A DNA stretch of 64,000 nt from Altererythrobacter sp. C41 (lineage in GTDB: Bacteria > Pseudomonadota > Alphaproteobacteria > Sphingomonadales > Sphingomonadaceae), in contig NZ_JAEVFE010000002.1 of NCBI RefSeq assembly GCF_016803135.1, forward strand, positions 574,267-638,266. Direction: 5' to 3'. Positions 26,161 to 33,988 of this stretch are shown here, in pieces. How positions within the stretch are numbered: position 1 is the stretch's first letter; every line of letters starts with the position of its first letter. Made by a program: the position numbers and the translations under genes. The notes beneath the pieces are model-generated. The model did no database searches, was not told the origin of the DNA, and was given only the letters and a program-made list of their open reading frames with translations.

Positions 26161-27615
26161 CCACACCGGTCCGTGATCGCTTCGCGGGGTTCCGGTGGCG
26201 GCGAAGGAAATCCAGTAATCCATCATGGTCTGCGACAATGCCTCGTCCGCTGGCTCGGTTGGAACCAGCCAGTTGGGCGGCAGATTCTCGCGCCGGAGCC
26301 GTCCGAACACGAAGGGCAACTCGCCGGCGTGGAATGCGCACAAGTCTCGCGCGCGCGCTGCGGGATAGCAGTGATCGAAGACGAAGAAGTAGGCGTTCTG
26401 CCCCGCCGCCGTCTGTTTGCGGACGATGCGTTCTGTCGCCCAGCCGTAAATCCCGTCGCGGGCGGTCGCCAGCATCGACCGGTCTATCCGGTCTGATGGA
26501 TAGAGCTTGAGGAACGCCGCCGCGAGATCGCCGTGCACCGCATTCGCCGCGCTCTCGTAGGCCTCGGCGCTTGCCGGGGCAGGCGGCAGGAGCGCGCGTT
26601 GAGCCCGCACCTCGCCGCTGTTGATCCCGGCGAGGATCGGCACTTTCGCCTGCGTCCCCCGATCGAAGGCATCGATGATCTGCATGGGCAGCACCTCGCC
26701 GTCGATAGTGCCTTGCGGAGAGAAACCCGCCTGCGTCGCGCGGTCGACGAGTTGCTGAGCATCCATCGCGCGGGCAGCCGGAAGATCGCGCAGGCCCAGG
26801 TCGTCGAGTAGTCGCTCACCGGTCGTCTCGGCCGAAGGCATGCCGAACGCGGTTTCCGCCAACGCTGGGAACGCCCGTGCATTGGCGCTCTGCACGATGG
26901 CCTTGTCGAACAGGCCGCCGGCGAGGGGCGAGACGAGCAAGTAGCTCACGCTGAGTGCGCCGGCGGACTCACCCATCACCGTGACGTTGTCGGGGTCGCC
27001 GCCGAAGGCCGCGACGTTCGCTTGGACCCAGCGGAGAGCGGCGATCTGATCGAGCAGACCGTAGTTGCCCGACACACCAGCGGAAGATTCGGCGTTGAGG
27101 GCGGGATGGGCCATCCACCCCAGCGCGCCGAGCCGGTAGTTGAGCGACACGAACACCGCGCCGCGCCGGGCGAAATTCGCGCCATTGTACATCGGTGAGG
27201 CGCTGCTGCCAATGCGCAGCGAACCGCCGTGAATCCAGACGATCACGGGAGCCTTTTGCGCTCTCTCGGGCGCCCAGACGTTGAGCGTCAGGCAGTCTTC
27301 GGAGGTTCGGGGGAAGGCCTCGTAGTAGAGGCTGGAGGACGGCAGCGCCGGCTGCGTGCATGCCGGACCAAACTCCGCAGCGCTGCGTATTCCGCTCCAG
27401 CTCGGAGCAGGGCCGGGCGGCTTCCATCGCCGTGTGCCCACCGGCGGCGCTGCATACGGAATGCCGCGATAGACTACGAGTGCGCCCTCGAGCGTGCCGG
27501 CAAGGCTCCCCTGTTCGATCGCCACTTGCGGCGCGCCGGTTTCGTTCGACCCCGCAAACCCGCTCGCAGGGAGCAGGGCGAGCAACAGCGCCAGCAGCAG
27601 ACGATGCGCCTTCAT
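26023..27615 (-). CDS. Secreted type-B carboxylesterase with a probable 3' frameshift (copy 1)
   Basis: A 530-residue reading frame with signal peptide (LPASGFAG) and the type-B carboxylesterase fold: SEDCLTLNVWAP, oxyanion WIHGG, nucleophile Ser in GESAGA, Glu in INSGEVRA and His in AFHAGELPF. It parallels copy 2 (33979-35652) until VWP near 26160, after which it becomes unrelated; the family-like tail GDGEAYMRFD is in another frame. One missing C in a G/C run at 26158-26160 explains this. All catalytic residues precede the break. Its ATG overlaps the M28-like stop (ATGA). Role: ester hydrolysis in the catabolic cluster. Confidence 0.85.
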   Translation of the reverse strand: MKAHRLLLALLLALLPASGFAGSNETGAPQVAIEQGSLAGTLEGALVVYRGIPYAAPPVGTRRWKPPGPAPSWSGIRSAAEFGPACTQPALPSSSLYYEAFPRTSEDCLTLNVWAPERAQKAPVIVWIHGGSLRIGSSASPMYNGANFARRGAVFVSLNYRLGALGWMAHPALNAESSAGVSGNYGLLDQIAALRWVQANVAAFGGDPDNVTVMGESAGALSVSYLLVSPLAGGLFDKAIVQSANARAFPALAETAFGMPSAETTGERLLDDLGLRDLPAARAMDAQQLVDRATQAGFSPQGTIDGEVLPMQIIDAFDRGTQAKVPILAGINSGEVRAQRALLPPAPASAEAYESAANAVHGDLAAAFLKLYPSDRIDRSMLATARDGIYGWATERIVRKQTAAGQNAYFFVFDHCYPAARARDLCAFHAGELPFVFGRLRRENLPPNWLVPTEPADEALSQTMMDYWISFAATGTPRSDHGPVWPVTATGRPTCASITVRIRVPTRCPACSNCTRRSFSAASARIGNGF

Positions 27616-28916
27616 CGCACCGCAGCGGCCAGCAGGTCGCGGAAGGCCAGCGCCGTCTGCGCCACGGCGTCGGCCGAGACGCATCGTTCGTCATCCTCCG
27701 CCACATGGTGATAGCGGTGGACGCCGAATACGCCGGCGACCGGGCCATAGCCCGCCGCAACGATGTTCGAGAGTTCGCCCGCGGTGATCTGATTGGTCGA
27801 GTAAGGCGCTTCGAGCCCCGCAAGGCCGGCGAACTGCTTCCGAGCCGGAGCGACGAGCTCGGGGCTGACTGCGAGGAAGCGCTGCGAATCCGTGCCTGGG
27901 AGCGGCTTGCTCGTCCCGACCGTGTCGTGCCAGTCGCGCGCAGCCAGATTGGCGCCGAGGTGCAGCCAGAACGCGGTCTCCTTCGGGCGCGGCGCGACGC
28001 GGTGGATCAGCTCTTCCGCCCCGAGGAAGAGGTATTCGTGGCCGCTGTTGCAGACGAAGGCGAGATCGTGGTGCGGAAGGGCCCTGGCCGCCCAGCGCGC
28101 GATGTGCAGCCAGGTCGCGATCCCGCCGCCGCGCTCGCCAGCGCAGGTGAACCAGCCCGAGCGGGGAGTCGATACCACCATCCACTTCCCGCGGCCGCGA
28201 TCGAGCCGTCCGACGAGGTTGAATGCCTCGCGCCGTCCCCCTCGGCCTGTGAGCGTCAGGCGTGCCGCGCGCCCCTCCGCGGCGGCGGCGAAGAACGGCG
28301 CAGCCTCTTCAGGAGCGAGCAGAGCAACGGGGCCGTCATAAAGAGGCTTCCGCCCGTCGGTGTTGAGCGCGATCACTTTGCCGGTCGGACCATTGGTGAC
28401 GATCACGCAGGCCGCCGCACCACCAGCAAAGGCCGCGTCGACCGGCGTCTTGACCCCCGGCCAGTTCATCGCCGACCAGCGGCCGAAGGGCAGATCGACC
28501 AGTGCGATCGCCCCTTCTAGCGGCCGCGCCGCGCGGCCCGCGGCATCGACCCTGACGAGGGGTCCCGAGAGCCCTTCGGCGGGCGTGGTGCGCGCGATCG
28601 GCTGGGGCCACACCGTTGTGCGGGCATCACCGGCCGTCAGATCGGCCGCTTCCGCCTCGAACCAGGGAACCGAGAATGTCTGCCGCTGCGTTGCGAAGCC
28701 GCTGGCGGCCAGTTCCCGCTCCAGCCATTCGCCGCAGGCGATGTCGCCGGCCCCGCCGGACTGCTTGTTGCCGAAACCGATATAGCGCGCGAGATCGTCC
28801 GTCACGGTCGCAGTGGGCGTACCGTCCGGCCTCGCAAGCGCAGGCGCTGCGGCGAGCAGTGGTGCCGCGCCCGAAGCGGCGAGAAACGCGCGGCGGGTGG
28901 CGGGCAAGCTAGTCAT
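27612..28916 (-). CDS. M28-like peptidase-fold protein with degenerate metal site, Tat-type signal
   Basis: A 434-residue protein with a twin-arginine leader (TRRAFLAAS), a PA-like inserted domain (about 95-225) and a C-terminal M28 aminopeptidase-like fold. The usual zinc motifs are altered: the stretch equal to G-A-H-Y-D is STPRSG (249-254), the D-D-N-A-S-G stretch is GERGGG (260-265) and the catalytic E-E stretch is SGHEYL (291-296). Loss of the first His and Asp suggests it is not an ordinary zinc peptidase. It overlaps both neighbours (eight and four bases), so it belongs to the MFS-carboxylesterase unit. Confidence 0.82.
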   Translation of the reverse strand: MTSLPATRRAFLAASGAAPLLAAAPALARPDGTPTATVTDDLARYIGFGNKQSGGAGDIACGEWLERELAASGFATQRQTFSVPWFEAEAADLTAGDARTTVWPQPIARTTPAEGLSGPLVRVDAAGRAARPLEGAIALVDLPFGRWSAMNWPGVKTPVDAAFAGGAAACVIVTNGPTGKVIALNTDGRKPLYDGPVALLAPEEAAPFFAAAAEGRAARLTLTGRGGRREAFNLVGRLDRGRGKWMVVSTPRSGWFTCAGERGGGIATWLHIARWAARALPHHDLAFVCNSGHEYLFLGAEELIHRVAPRPKETAFWLHLGANLAARDWHDTVGTSKPLPGTDSQRFLAVSPELVAPARKQFAGLAGLEAPYSTNQITAGELSNIVAAGYGPVAGVFGVHRYHHVAEDDERCVSADAVAQTALAFRDLLAAAVR

Positions 28917-30576
28917 CGATGTCCCGGCGGAAGGTCTCGGGCAGGAACAGGATGCCGATCACGGCGGTCATGGCGCACACCAGCACCGGGTACCACAGCC
29001 CGTAGTAGATATCGCCGGTGGCGGCGACCATCGCGAAGGCGGTGGTAGGCAGGAAGCCGCCGAACCATCCGTTGCCGATGTGATAAGGGAGCGACATCGA
29101 CGTGTAGCGGACGCGGCTGGGGAACAACTCGACCAGCATCGCGGCGAGTGGGGCATAGGCTGCGGTCACCATCAGCATGATCGCGAGGATGATCGCGACC
29201 ACGAGCGGACGGTTGACCTTGGCCGGGTCGGCCTCGCGCGGATAGCCGGCCGCAAGCAGTTCGGCGCCGATGCGCTGCTCGAAGGTTCCGATCGCGGTCT
29301 TCAAGTCTGCGCCTGCCAACGTATCAGGATCGGGAGCAGCAACCACCGTATCACCGATGCGGACCTGTGCGGTCGCGCCGGCCGATGCCTCGACATTGTC
29401 GTAGTTGATGCCGTTCTTCGCCAGATAGGCCTTGGCTATGTCGCAGCTGGTCTTGTCGAAAGTGTTGTTGCCGACCGGATCGAACTGGAACGAGCACTTG
29501 TCTTCGTGCGCCACGACGGTCACCGGCGCATTACGTACGGCGTCGGCGAGATCGGGATTTGCCGCGTGAGTCAGCGCCTTGAACAGCGGGAAGAACGTCA
29601 GCACCGCGAGCACGCAGGCGGTCATGATGATCTTCTTGCGCCCGATCTTGTCGCTCAACCAGCCGAAGAAGACGAAGGTAGGCGTTGCCAGGATCAGCGC
29701 GATGACCAGCAGTACGTTGGAGGTCGCCGGATCGACGTCGGCGATCCGCTCGAGGTAGAACAGCGTGTAGAACTGGCCCGTATAGCCGATCACCCCCTGC
29801 CCGGCGGCTGCGCCGAACAGCGCGAGGAGCACGTACTTGAGGTTACCCCAGCGCGCGAAGGCCTCAGTCAGCGGGGCTTTGGAAGTCTTCCCCTCGTCCT
29901 TCATCTTCTGGAACACCGGGCTCTCGGCGAGTTGCAGGCGGATCCACAGCGAGATCGCGAGCAGGAAGATCGACAGCAGGAACGGGATGCGCCAGCCCCA
30001 GTCGGCAAAGGCGTCCTCGCCCATCAGCGCGCGCAGGCCGATCACCAGCAGGAGCGCGGCGAACAGGCCGATCGTCGCCGTGGTCTGGATGAAGCTGGTG
30101 AAGAACCCGCGTTTCCCTTTCGGCGCGTGCTCGGCAACGTATGTTGCCGCGCCGCCGTACTCGCCGCCCACGGCGAGGCCCTGAAGCAGCCGAAGGAAGA
30201 CGAGGAGAACCGGCGCCGCGACGCCGATCGCGGCGTAGCTGGGCAGCAGGCCGACCGTGAAGGTCGAGAGGCCCATGAGCACCATGGTGACGAGGAAGGT
30301 ATTCTTGCGCCCGACGAGGTCGCCGATCCGCCCGAACACGATCGAACCGAGCGGGCGGATCGCGAAGCCCGCGGCGAAGGCGGCGAGCGCGAGGATGAAG
30401 GCGGTCGTCTGATTGACGCCGGAGAAGAACTGCGCCGAGATATAGCTCGCGAGCAGGCCGTAGAGGTAGAAGTCGAACCACTCGAACATCGTGCCGAGCG
30501 AGGATGCGACGATGACCTTCACCTCGCTCTGCTTGATGTCCCGTCCCGCCGCGGCGGACGTGCCCTGCGCACTCAT
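28909..30576 (-). CDS. MHS-type MFS transporter (ProP/ShiA-like) with large periplasmic insertion
   Basis: A 555-residue carrier. Metabolite:H+ symporter signatures are present: SLGTMFEWFDFYLYG at the start, FGRIGDLVGRKNTF in loop 2-3, LRLLQGLAVGGEYGGAATY in helix 4. A hydrophilic insertion of roughly 130 residues with two cysteines (EDKCSF, KTSCDIAK) separates two late helices, making it longer than ProP. ATG at 30576 has GGAGGAGAGG upstream. It probably imports an organic acid or related metabolite of the cluster; substrate unknown. It starts 97 bases after the SDR stop. Confidence 0.9.
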   Translation of the reverse strand: MSAQGTSAAAGRDIKQSEVKVIVASSLGTMFEWFDFYLYGLLASYISAQFFSGVNQTTAFILALAAFAAGFAIRPLGSIVFGRIGDLVGRKNTFLVTMVLMGLSTFTVGLLPSYAAIGVAAPVLLVFLRLLQGLAVGGEYGGAATYVAEHAPKGKRGFFTSFIQTTATIGLFAALLLVIGLRALMGEDAFADWGWRIPFLLSIFLLAISLWIRLQLAESPVFQKMKDEGKTSKAPLTEAFARWGNLKYVLLALFGAAAGQGVIGYTGQFYTLFYLERIADVDPATSNVLLVIALILATPTFVFFGWLSDKIGRKKIIMTACVLAVLTFFPLFKALTHAANPDLADAVRNAPVTVVAHEDKCSFQFDPVGNNTFDKTSCDIAKAYLAKNGINYDNVEASAGATAQVRIGDTVVAAPDPDTLAGADLKTAIGTFEQRIGAELLAAGYPREADPAKVNRPLVVAIILAIMLMVTAAYAPLAAMLVELFPSRVRYTSMSLPYHIGNGWFGGFLPTTAFAMVAATGDIYYGLWYPVLVCAMTAVIGILFLPETFRRDIDD

Positions 30577-30673
30577 ACGATCCTCTCCTCCGTCCAGTGC
30601 CTGGCGGGTGTCGCCCGCTCTTCCGGCAATCCGTCTGCCGCGGGGTGCGCCGAGCGGCCCCGCAGCGGTTCTT

Positions 30674-31576
30674 CTAGTGCGCCGCGACGGCCTTGCCGCC
30701 GCACCCCGCGCTGGCGATCTCGCGCTCTGCCTGGGTAAAGCCATAGGCCGGCACGATCTCTCCGGCGCGGTCGGCGATGCGATCCCATTCGGCTGAAACG
30801 CGCGCCGCTGCGCCGTCTACAGCGCCGACGTGGACCCCCGCCGTGAGGGTGACATTCGCCGCAGCGAAGTGACCCGCGCCCGCGCACAGTATTGCGCGGG
30901 TCGGGGCGTCGTCGCCCACGAGATGGATAAGGCCGGGGCTCACCAGGGCCGGATCGAGGCAGGCGAGCGCGTCTTCCGACAGAACTCCGCCGGTCATCTG
31001 CGTCGCAGCCGTCGGCGCGAGGCAGTTGACCCGAATGCCGTATTTCTCGCCCTCGATCGCGAGAGTCTGCATCAGTCCGACCAGCGCCATCTTGGCCGCG
31101 CCGTAGTTGGCTTGGCCGAAGTTGCCGTAAAGCCCGGATGAGGACGTGGTCATGACGATCCGGCCGTGCTTTTGCGCCCGCATCGTTTCCCATGCCGCTT
31201 TGGTGCAGATCGCGGCGCCCATCAGGTGAACGTCCACCACCAGGCGGAAATCGTCGAGCTCCATCTTGGCGAAGCTGCGGTCGCGCAGGATGCCGGCGTT
31301 ATTGACCAGAATATCGATGCGGCCCCAGCGGTCGAGCGTGCCCGTCATCATTGCCGCGACCGCGGCCTCGTCCGTCACCGAGCCGGCGAACGCGACGGCT
31401 TCGCCACCCGCGTCGCGAATTTCCTGGGCCACGGCATCGGCAGTCTCGCGGCCGAGATCGTTGACGACGACTTTCGCGCCGTGACGGGCGAGTTCGAGCG
31501 CATGGCAGCGGCCGAGCCCGCCGCCCGATCCGGTGACGATGGCGACGCGGCCCTGCAACTTTGCTCCGGTGGTCAA
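30674..31576 (-). CDS. Short-chain dehydrogenase resembling MFE-2 (R)-3-hydroxyacyl-CoA dehydrogenase
   Basis: A 300-residue SDR. The cofactor motif is TGSGGGLGRCHA, NAD preference is suggested by VVNDLGRE, NNAG follows at about residue 90, and the catalytic Ser, Tyr and Lys are in TSSSGLYGNFGQANYGAAK. The VNDLG signature and the extra C-terminal stretch are typical of the dehydrogenase half of multifunctional beta-oxidation enzymes. The start is a TTG at 31576 behind GGAGGAGAA. A symmetric site lies between this gene and tetR, so it heads a TetR-controlled unit. Likely role: oxidation of a hydroxyacyl-CoA after activation by the synthetase at 32420. Confidence 0.9.
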   Translation of the reverse strand: MTTGAKLQGRVAIVTGSGGGLGRCHALELARHGAKVVVNDLGRETADAVAQEIRDAGGEAVAFAGSVTDEAAVAAMMTGTLDRWGRIDILVNNAGILRDRSFAKMELDDFRLVVDVHLMGAAICTKAAWETMRAQKHGRIVMTTSSSGLYGNFGQANYGAAKMALVGLMQTLAIEGEKYGIRVNCLAPTAATQMTGGVLSEDALACLDPALVSPGLIHLVGDDAPTRAILCAGAGHFAAANVTLTAGVHVGAVDGAAARVSAEWDRIADRAGEIVPAYGFTQAEREIASAGCGGKAVAAH

Positions 31577-31597
31577 CGCGTTCTCCTCCCCCTCTTG

Positions 31598-31617
31598 TTA
31601 ACTCTCTCGCGAGTTAA
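31598..31617. promoter_or_regulatory. TTAACTC-N6-GAGTTAA inverted repeat, probable TetR operator
   Basis: Two perfect seven-base arms separated by six bases, in the 85-base gap between tetR and the SDR gene and 22 bases upstream of the SDR start. Spacing and position fit the binding site of the adjacent TetR-family protein. Confidence 0.65.
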
Positions 31618-31661
31618 TAACGCGGTCGTGCTTCCGTTGGAAGTCTTTTTGCGCCTCTGCG

Positions 31662-32423
31662 TCAGTCCGCGGCGCGGTCCTTGTTCTTCGGCGTGCAGAT
31701 CGCGTTGAAGCCCGCGGCCATGAATGTCGCCATGCGCTCCTTGACGGCCACGAAGTCCTCCGAGTTGCAGAGCCCGCCCGAAAGCTTGTCGATGCGTCCG
31801 GTGCGCGCGAGCGTCAGCATCAGCGCGCCGGTCACGAAGTGATAGCCCCAGAACACGTCGACCTTGTCGGCCTCGGGCAGCGCCCGGTTGATGATATCGA
31901 TCAGCCGCAGCACGACCGGATCGAAGTGCTCGTCCATCATCTCCGCGCCCCATTGCGGGGTGTTGGCGACTTGCGAGGCGAGGGCGCCGTAGTTGCGCCA
32001 GCCTTCGCCGCCGTTGATGTAGAGATCGAGGTCGGTGTCGAGGAAGGTGTGCAGCGCGCCTTCGACCGTCAGGTTGCCGGCGTTTGCGCGCTCGTAATCG
32101 TCGAGCGCCTTCATCCGGCGCTCGTTGGTTACCGCCGCCCGGCGCGAGAAGACGGCGTCGAACAGCTTCTGCTTGTCGTCGAAGTAATAGTTGAGCAGCG
32201 TGTGATGCACGCCGACGCGCTTGGCGACGTCCTTCAGCGTGACGCCGTAGAGCCCGTGGCGCGAGAAGAGGTATTCGGCCGCATCGAGGATCTGCTCGGT
32301 CGTTTCCGCCCTGCGCTCCGCCTTGGATTGCGGTTTGCTTCGCGGTTTCCTGGCTGCCGGCAAGTTTGCGCCCCCTTCAGGTTTGGCCGCGCGCGCGGCC
32401 GCAAGATCGACGTGGTCGGTCAT
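31662..32423 (-). CDS. TetR-family regulator of the ester catabolic cluster
   Basis: A 253-residue regulator, longer than usual through an Ala/Lys/Arg-rich N-terminal extension of about 35 residues. The DNA-binding part is TTEQILDAAEYLFSRHG, then VTLKDVAKRVGVHHTLLNYY and FDDKQKLF. The C-terminal domain resembles the TetR_C group seen beside fatty-acid and steroid degradation genes. Its start overlaps the synthetase stop by four bases, so it is transcribed with the upstream genes while controlling the downstream SDR unit through the repeat at 31598. The ligand may be an acyl-CoA, by analogy only. Confidence 0.9.
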   Translation of the reverse strand: MTDHVDLAAARAAKPEGGANLPAARKPRSKPQSKAERRAETTEQILDAAEYLFSRHGLYGVTLKDVAKRVGVHHTLLNYYFDDKQKLFDAVFSRRAAVTNERRMKALDDYERANAGNLTVEGALHTFLDTDLDLYINGGEGWRNYGALASQVANTPQWGAEMMDEHFDPVVLRLIDIINRALPEADKVDVFWGYHFVTGALMLTLARTGRIDKLSGGLCNSEDFVAVKERMATFMAAGFNAICTPKNKDRAAD

Positions 32424-33988
32424 GCCCTGCTATATTCGGTTCTCAAGCGCAACTTGTCGATCTTGCCGGTGGCCGCGAGCGGCATCCGCGGCAGGCGGAC
32501 CACTTCGTCGGGGATCCACCAATTGGCGACCTGTCCTCGCAAGGGCGAGACGAGCTCCTCGTCGCTCAGACTTGCATCTTCGCGCAGTTCGACCAGGAGC
32601 AGCGGTCGCTCGCCCCATTTGGGATCGCTTCGCCCGATCACCGCGGCGAGCGCCACGTCGGGCAAGGCGGCGACTAGCGCTTCGATCTCCGCAGGATTGA
32701 TCCACTCGCCGCCCGACTTGATCAGATCCTTCGACCGGCCGGTGATCTGGAGATTGCCGCCCTCGTCGATCGCCGCGAGATCGCCGGTGCAGAACCAGCC
32801 GTTCCGTGTCGCAGGCTCGCTCTCGCCGAAGTAACGCTCGACCACGGAAGGCCCGCGCACCCACAGGTGCCCTTCGGTGCCGCGCTGTTCCGCCAGGGGC
32901 TCGCCGGTGTGATCGGTCAGCAGGAGGTCCATGCCCTGCGCGGGCTTTCCCGATAGCGCGGGGTTGCGTTCCGGAGCGCGGGGAGTGGTGGCGGTGCCCA
33001 GTGGCGAGATCTCGGTCATGCCCCAGGTCGTCTGCACCTCGATGCCGCGCGCCTCGATCCGCGCCATCAGCGCGGGGGGCATGGGCGCGCCGCCAACCAT
33101 TACCCGTTTGAGTGAGGACACCTCGGCGCCTGTCTCATCCAGATGATCGAACAGGCCGAGCCACACGGTGGGTACGCCGACCGCGATCGTCACGCCTTCG
33201 TCGGCGATCAGTCGCGCTAGGCTCGCCCCGTCGGCATGCCGCCCGGGCAGGACCAGCTTGGCACCGGTGGCCGGCGCGGCGAAGGGCAGGCCCCAGGCGC
33301 TGGCATGGAACATCGGCACCACGGGCATGACCACATCGTGCGAGGTGATCCCGGCGACGTCCGCCTGCAACTGCCGCAGCGTGTGGAGATAGTTGCCGCG
33401 ATGGGTATAGGTTACCCCCTTTGGCGCGCCTGTCGTGCCCGAGGTGAAGCACAGACCACACGGCGCGCTCTCGTCGAACCCGCCCCAGACCACATCCTCG
33501 TGCGCGGCCTCGAGCGCATCTTCGAGCCGGCGCCCGAGGTCTTCGGCCCCGCCATCGATCACGAGCACCTGGCGCAGGCTCGGCGCGCGCTGCACGATAT
33601 CGCGGGCGAGGGGGGCGAGATCGGCGCTGGCGATCAGGATCGCCGCTTCCGACTGCCCGACCATCCACGCAAGCTGCTCTGCCGTGAGGCGCGGATTGAG
33701 CGTGTGGCAGACGGCGCCCATGCCCATGATCGCATACCAGCTTTCGAGATGGGCCTGCGTGTTCCAGGCGAGCGTTGCGATCCGGTCGCCCCGCTGCGCG
33801 CCGAGCTGCGCAAGCACGGTCGAGACGCGTTTGGCACGGCGCCTGAGATCCGCGTAGCCGATCCGGCGCGTCGAACCGTCGTCGAGTGCGGTCACGACCT
33901 TCGTTGCCGGATGCCATTTCGCAGCGTGGTCGAGAAACTTGTCGAGGGTAAGGGCGAAATCCTGCATCGCGCCGTCGATCATCGGCAT
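32420..33988 (-). CDS. AMP-forming acyl-CoA synthetase
   Basis: A 522-residue adenylate-forming enzyme. Motifs in order: P-loop-like FTSGTTGAPKGVTYTH, PMFHASAWGLPF, WGMTEISPLG, the FCTGDLAAIDEGGNLQITGR hinge region and the catalytic lysine in PLAATGKIDKLRLR. It is closest in pattern to medium- and long-chain fatty acyl-CoA synthetases. The start was set at 33988 (MPMIDGAMQDF), overlapping the carboxylesterase stop by ten bases; the frame extends further up without support. It would activate the acid released by the esterase, feeding the dehydrogenase at 30674. Confidence 0.92.
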   Translation of the reverse strand: MPMIDGAMQDFALTLDKFLDHAAKWHPATKVVTALDDGSTRRIGYADLRRRAKRVSTVLAQLGAQRGDRIATLAWNTQAHLESWYAIMGMGAVCHTLNPRLTAEQLAWMVGQSEAAILIASADLAPLARDIVQRAPSLRQVLVIDGGAEDLGRRLEDALEAAHEDVVWGGFDESAPCGLCFTSGTTGAPKGVTYTHRGNYLHTLRQLQADVAGITSHDVVMPVVPMFHASAWGLPFAAPATGAKLVLPGRHADGASLARLIADEGVTIAVGVPTVWLGLFDHLDETGAEVSSLKRVMVGGAPMPPALMARIEARGIEVQTTWGMTEISPLGTATTPRAPERNPALSGKPAQGMDLLLTDHTGEPLAEQRGTEGHLWVRGPSVVERYFGESEPATRNGWFCTGDLAAIDEGGNLQITGRSKDLIKSGGEWINPAEIEALVAALPDVALAAVIGRSDPKWGERPLLLVELREDASLSDEELVSPLRGQVANWWIPDEVVRLPRMPLAATGKIDKLRLRTEYSRA

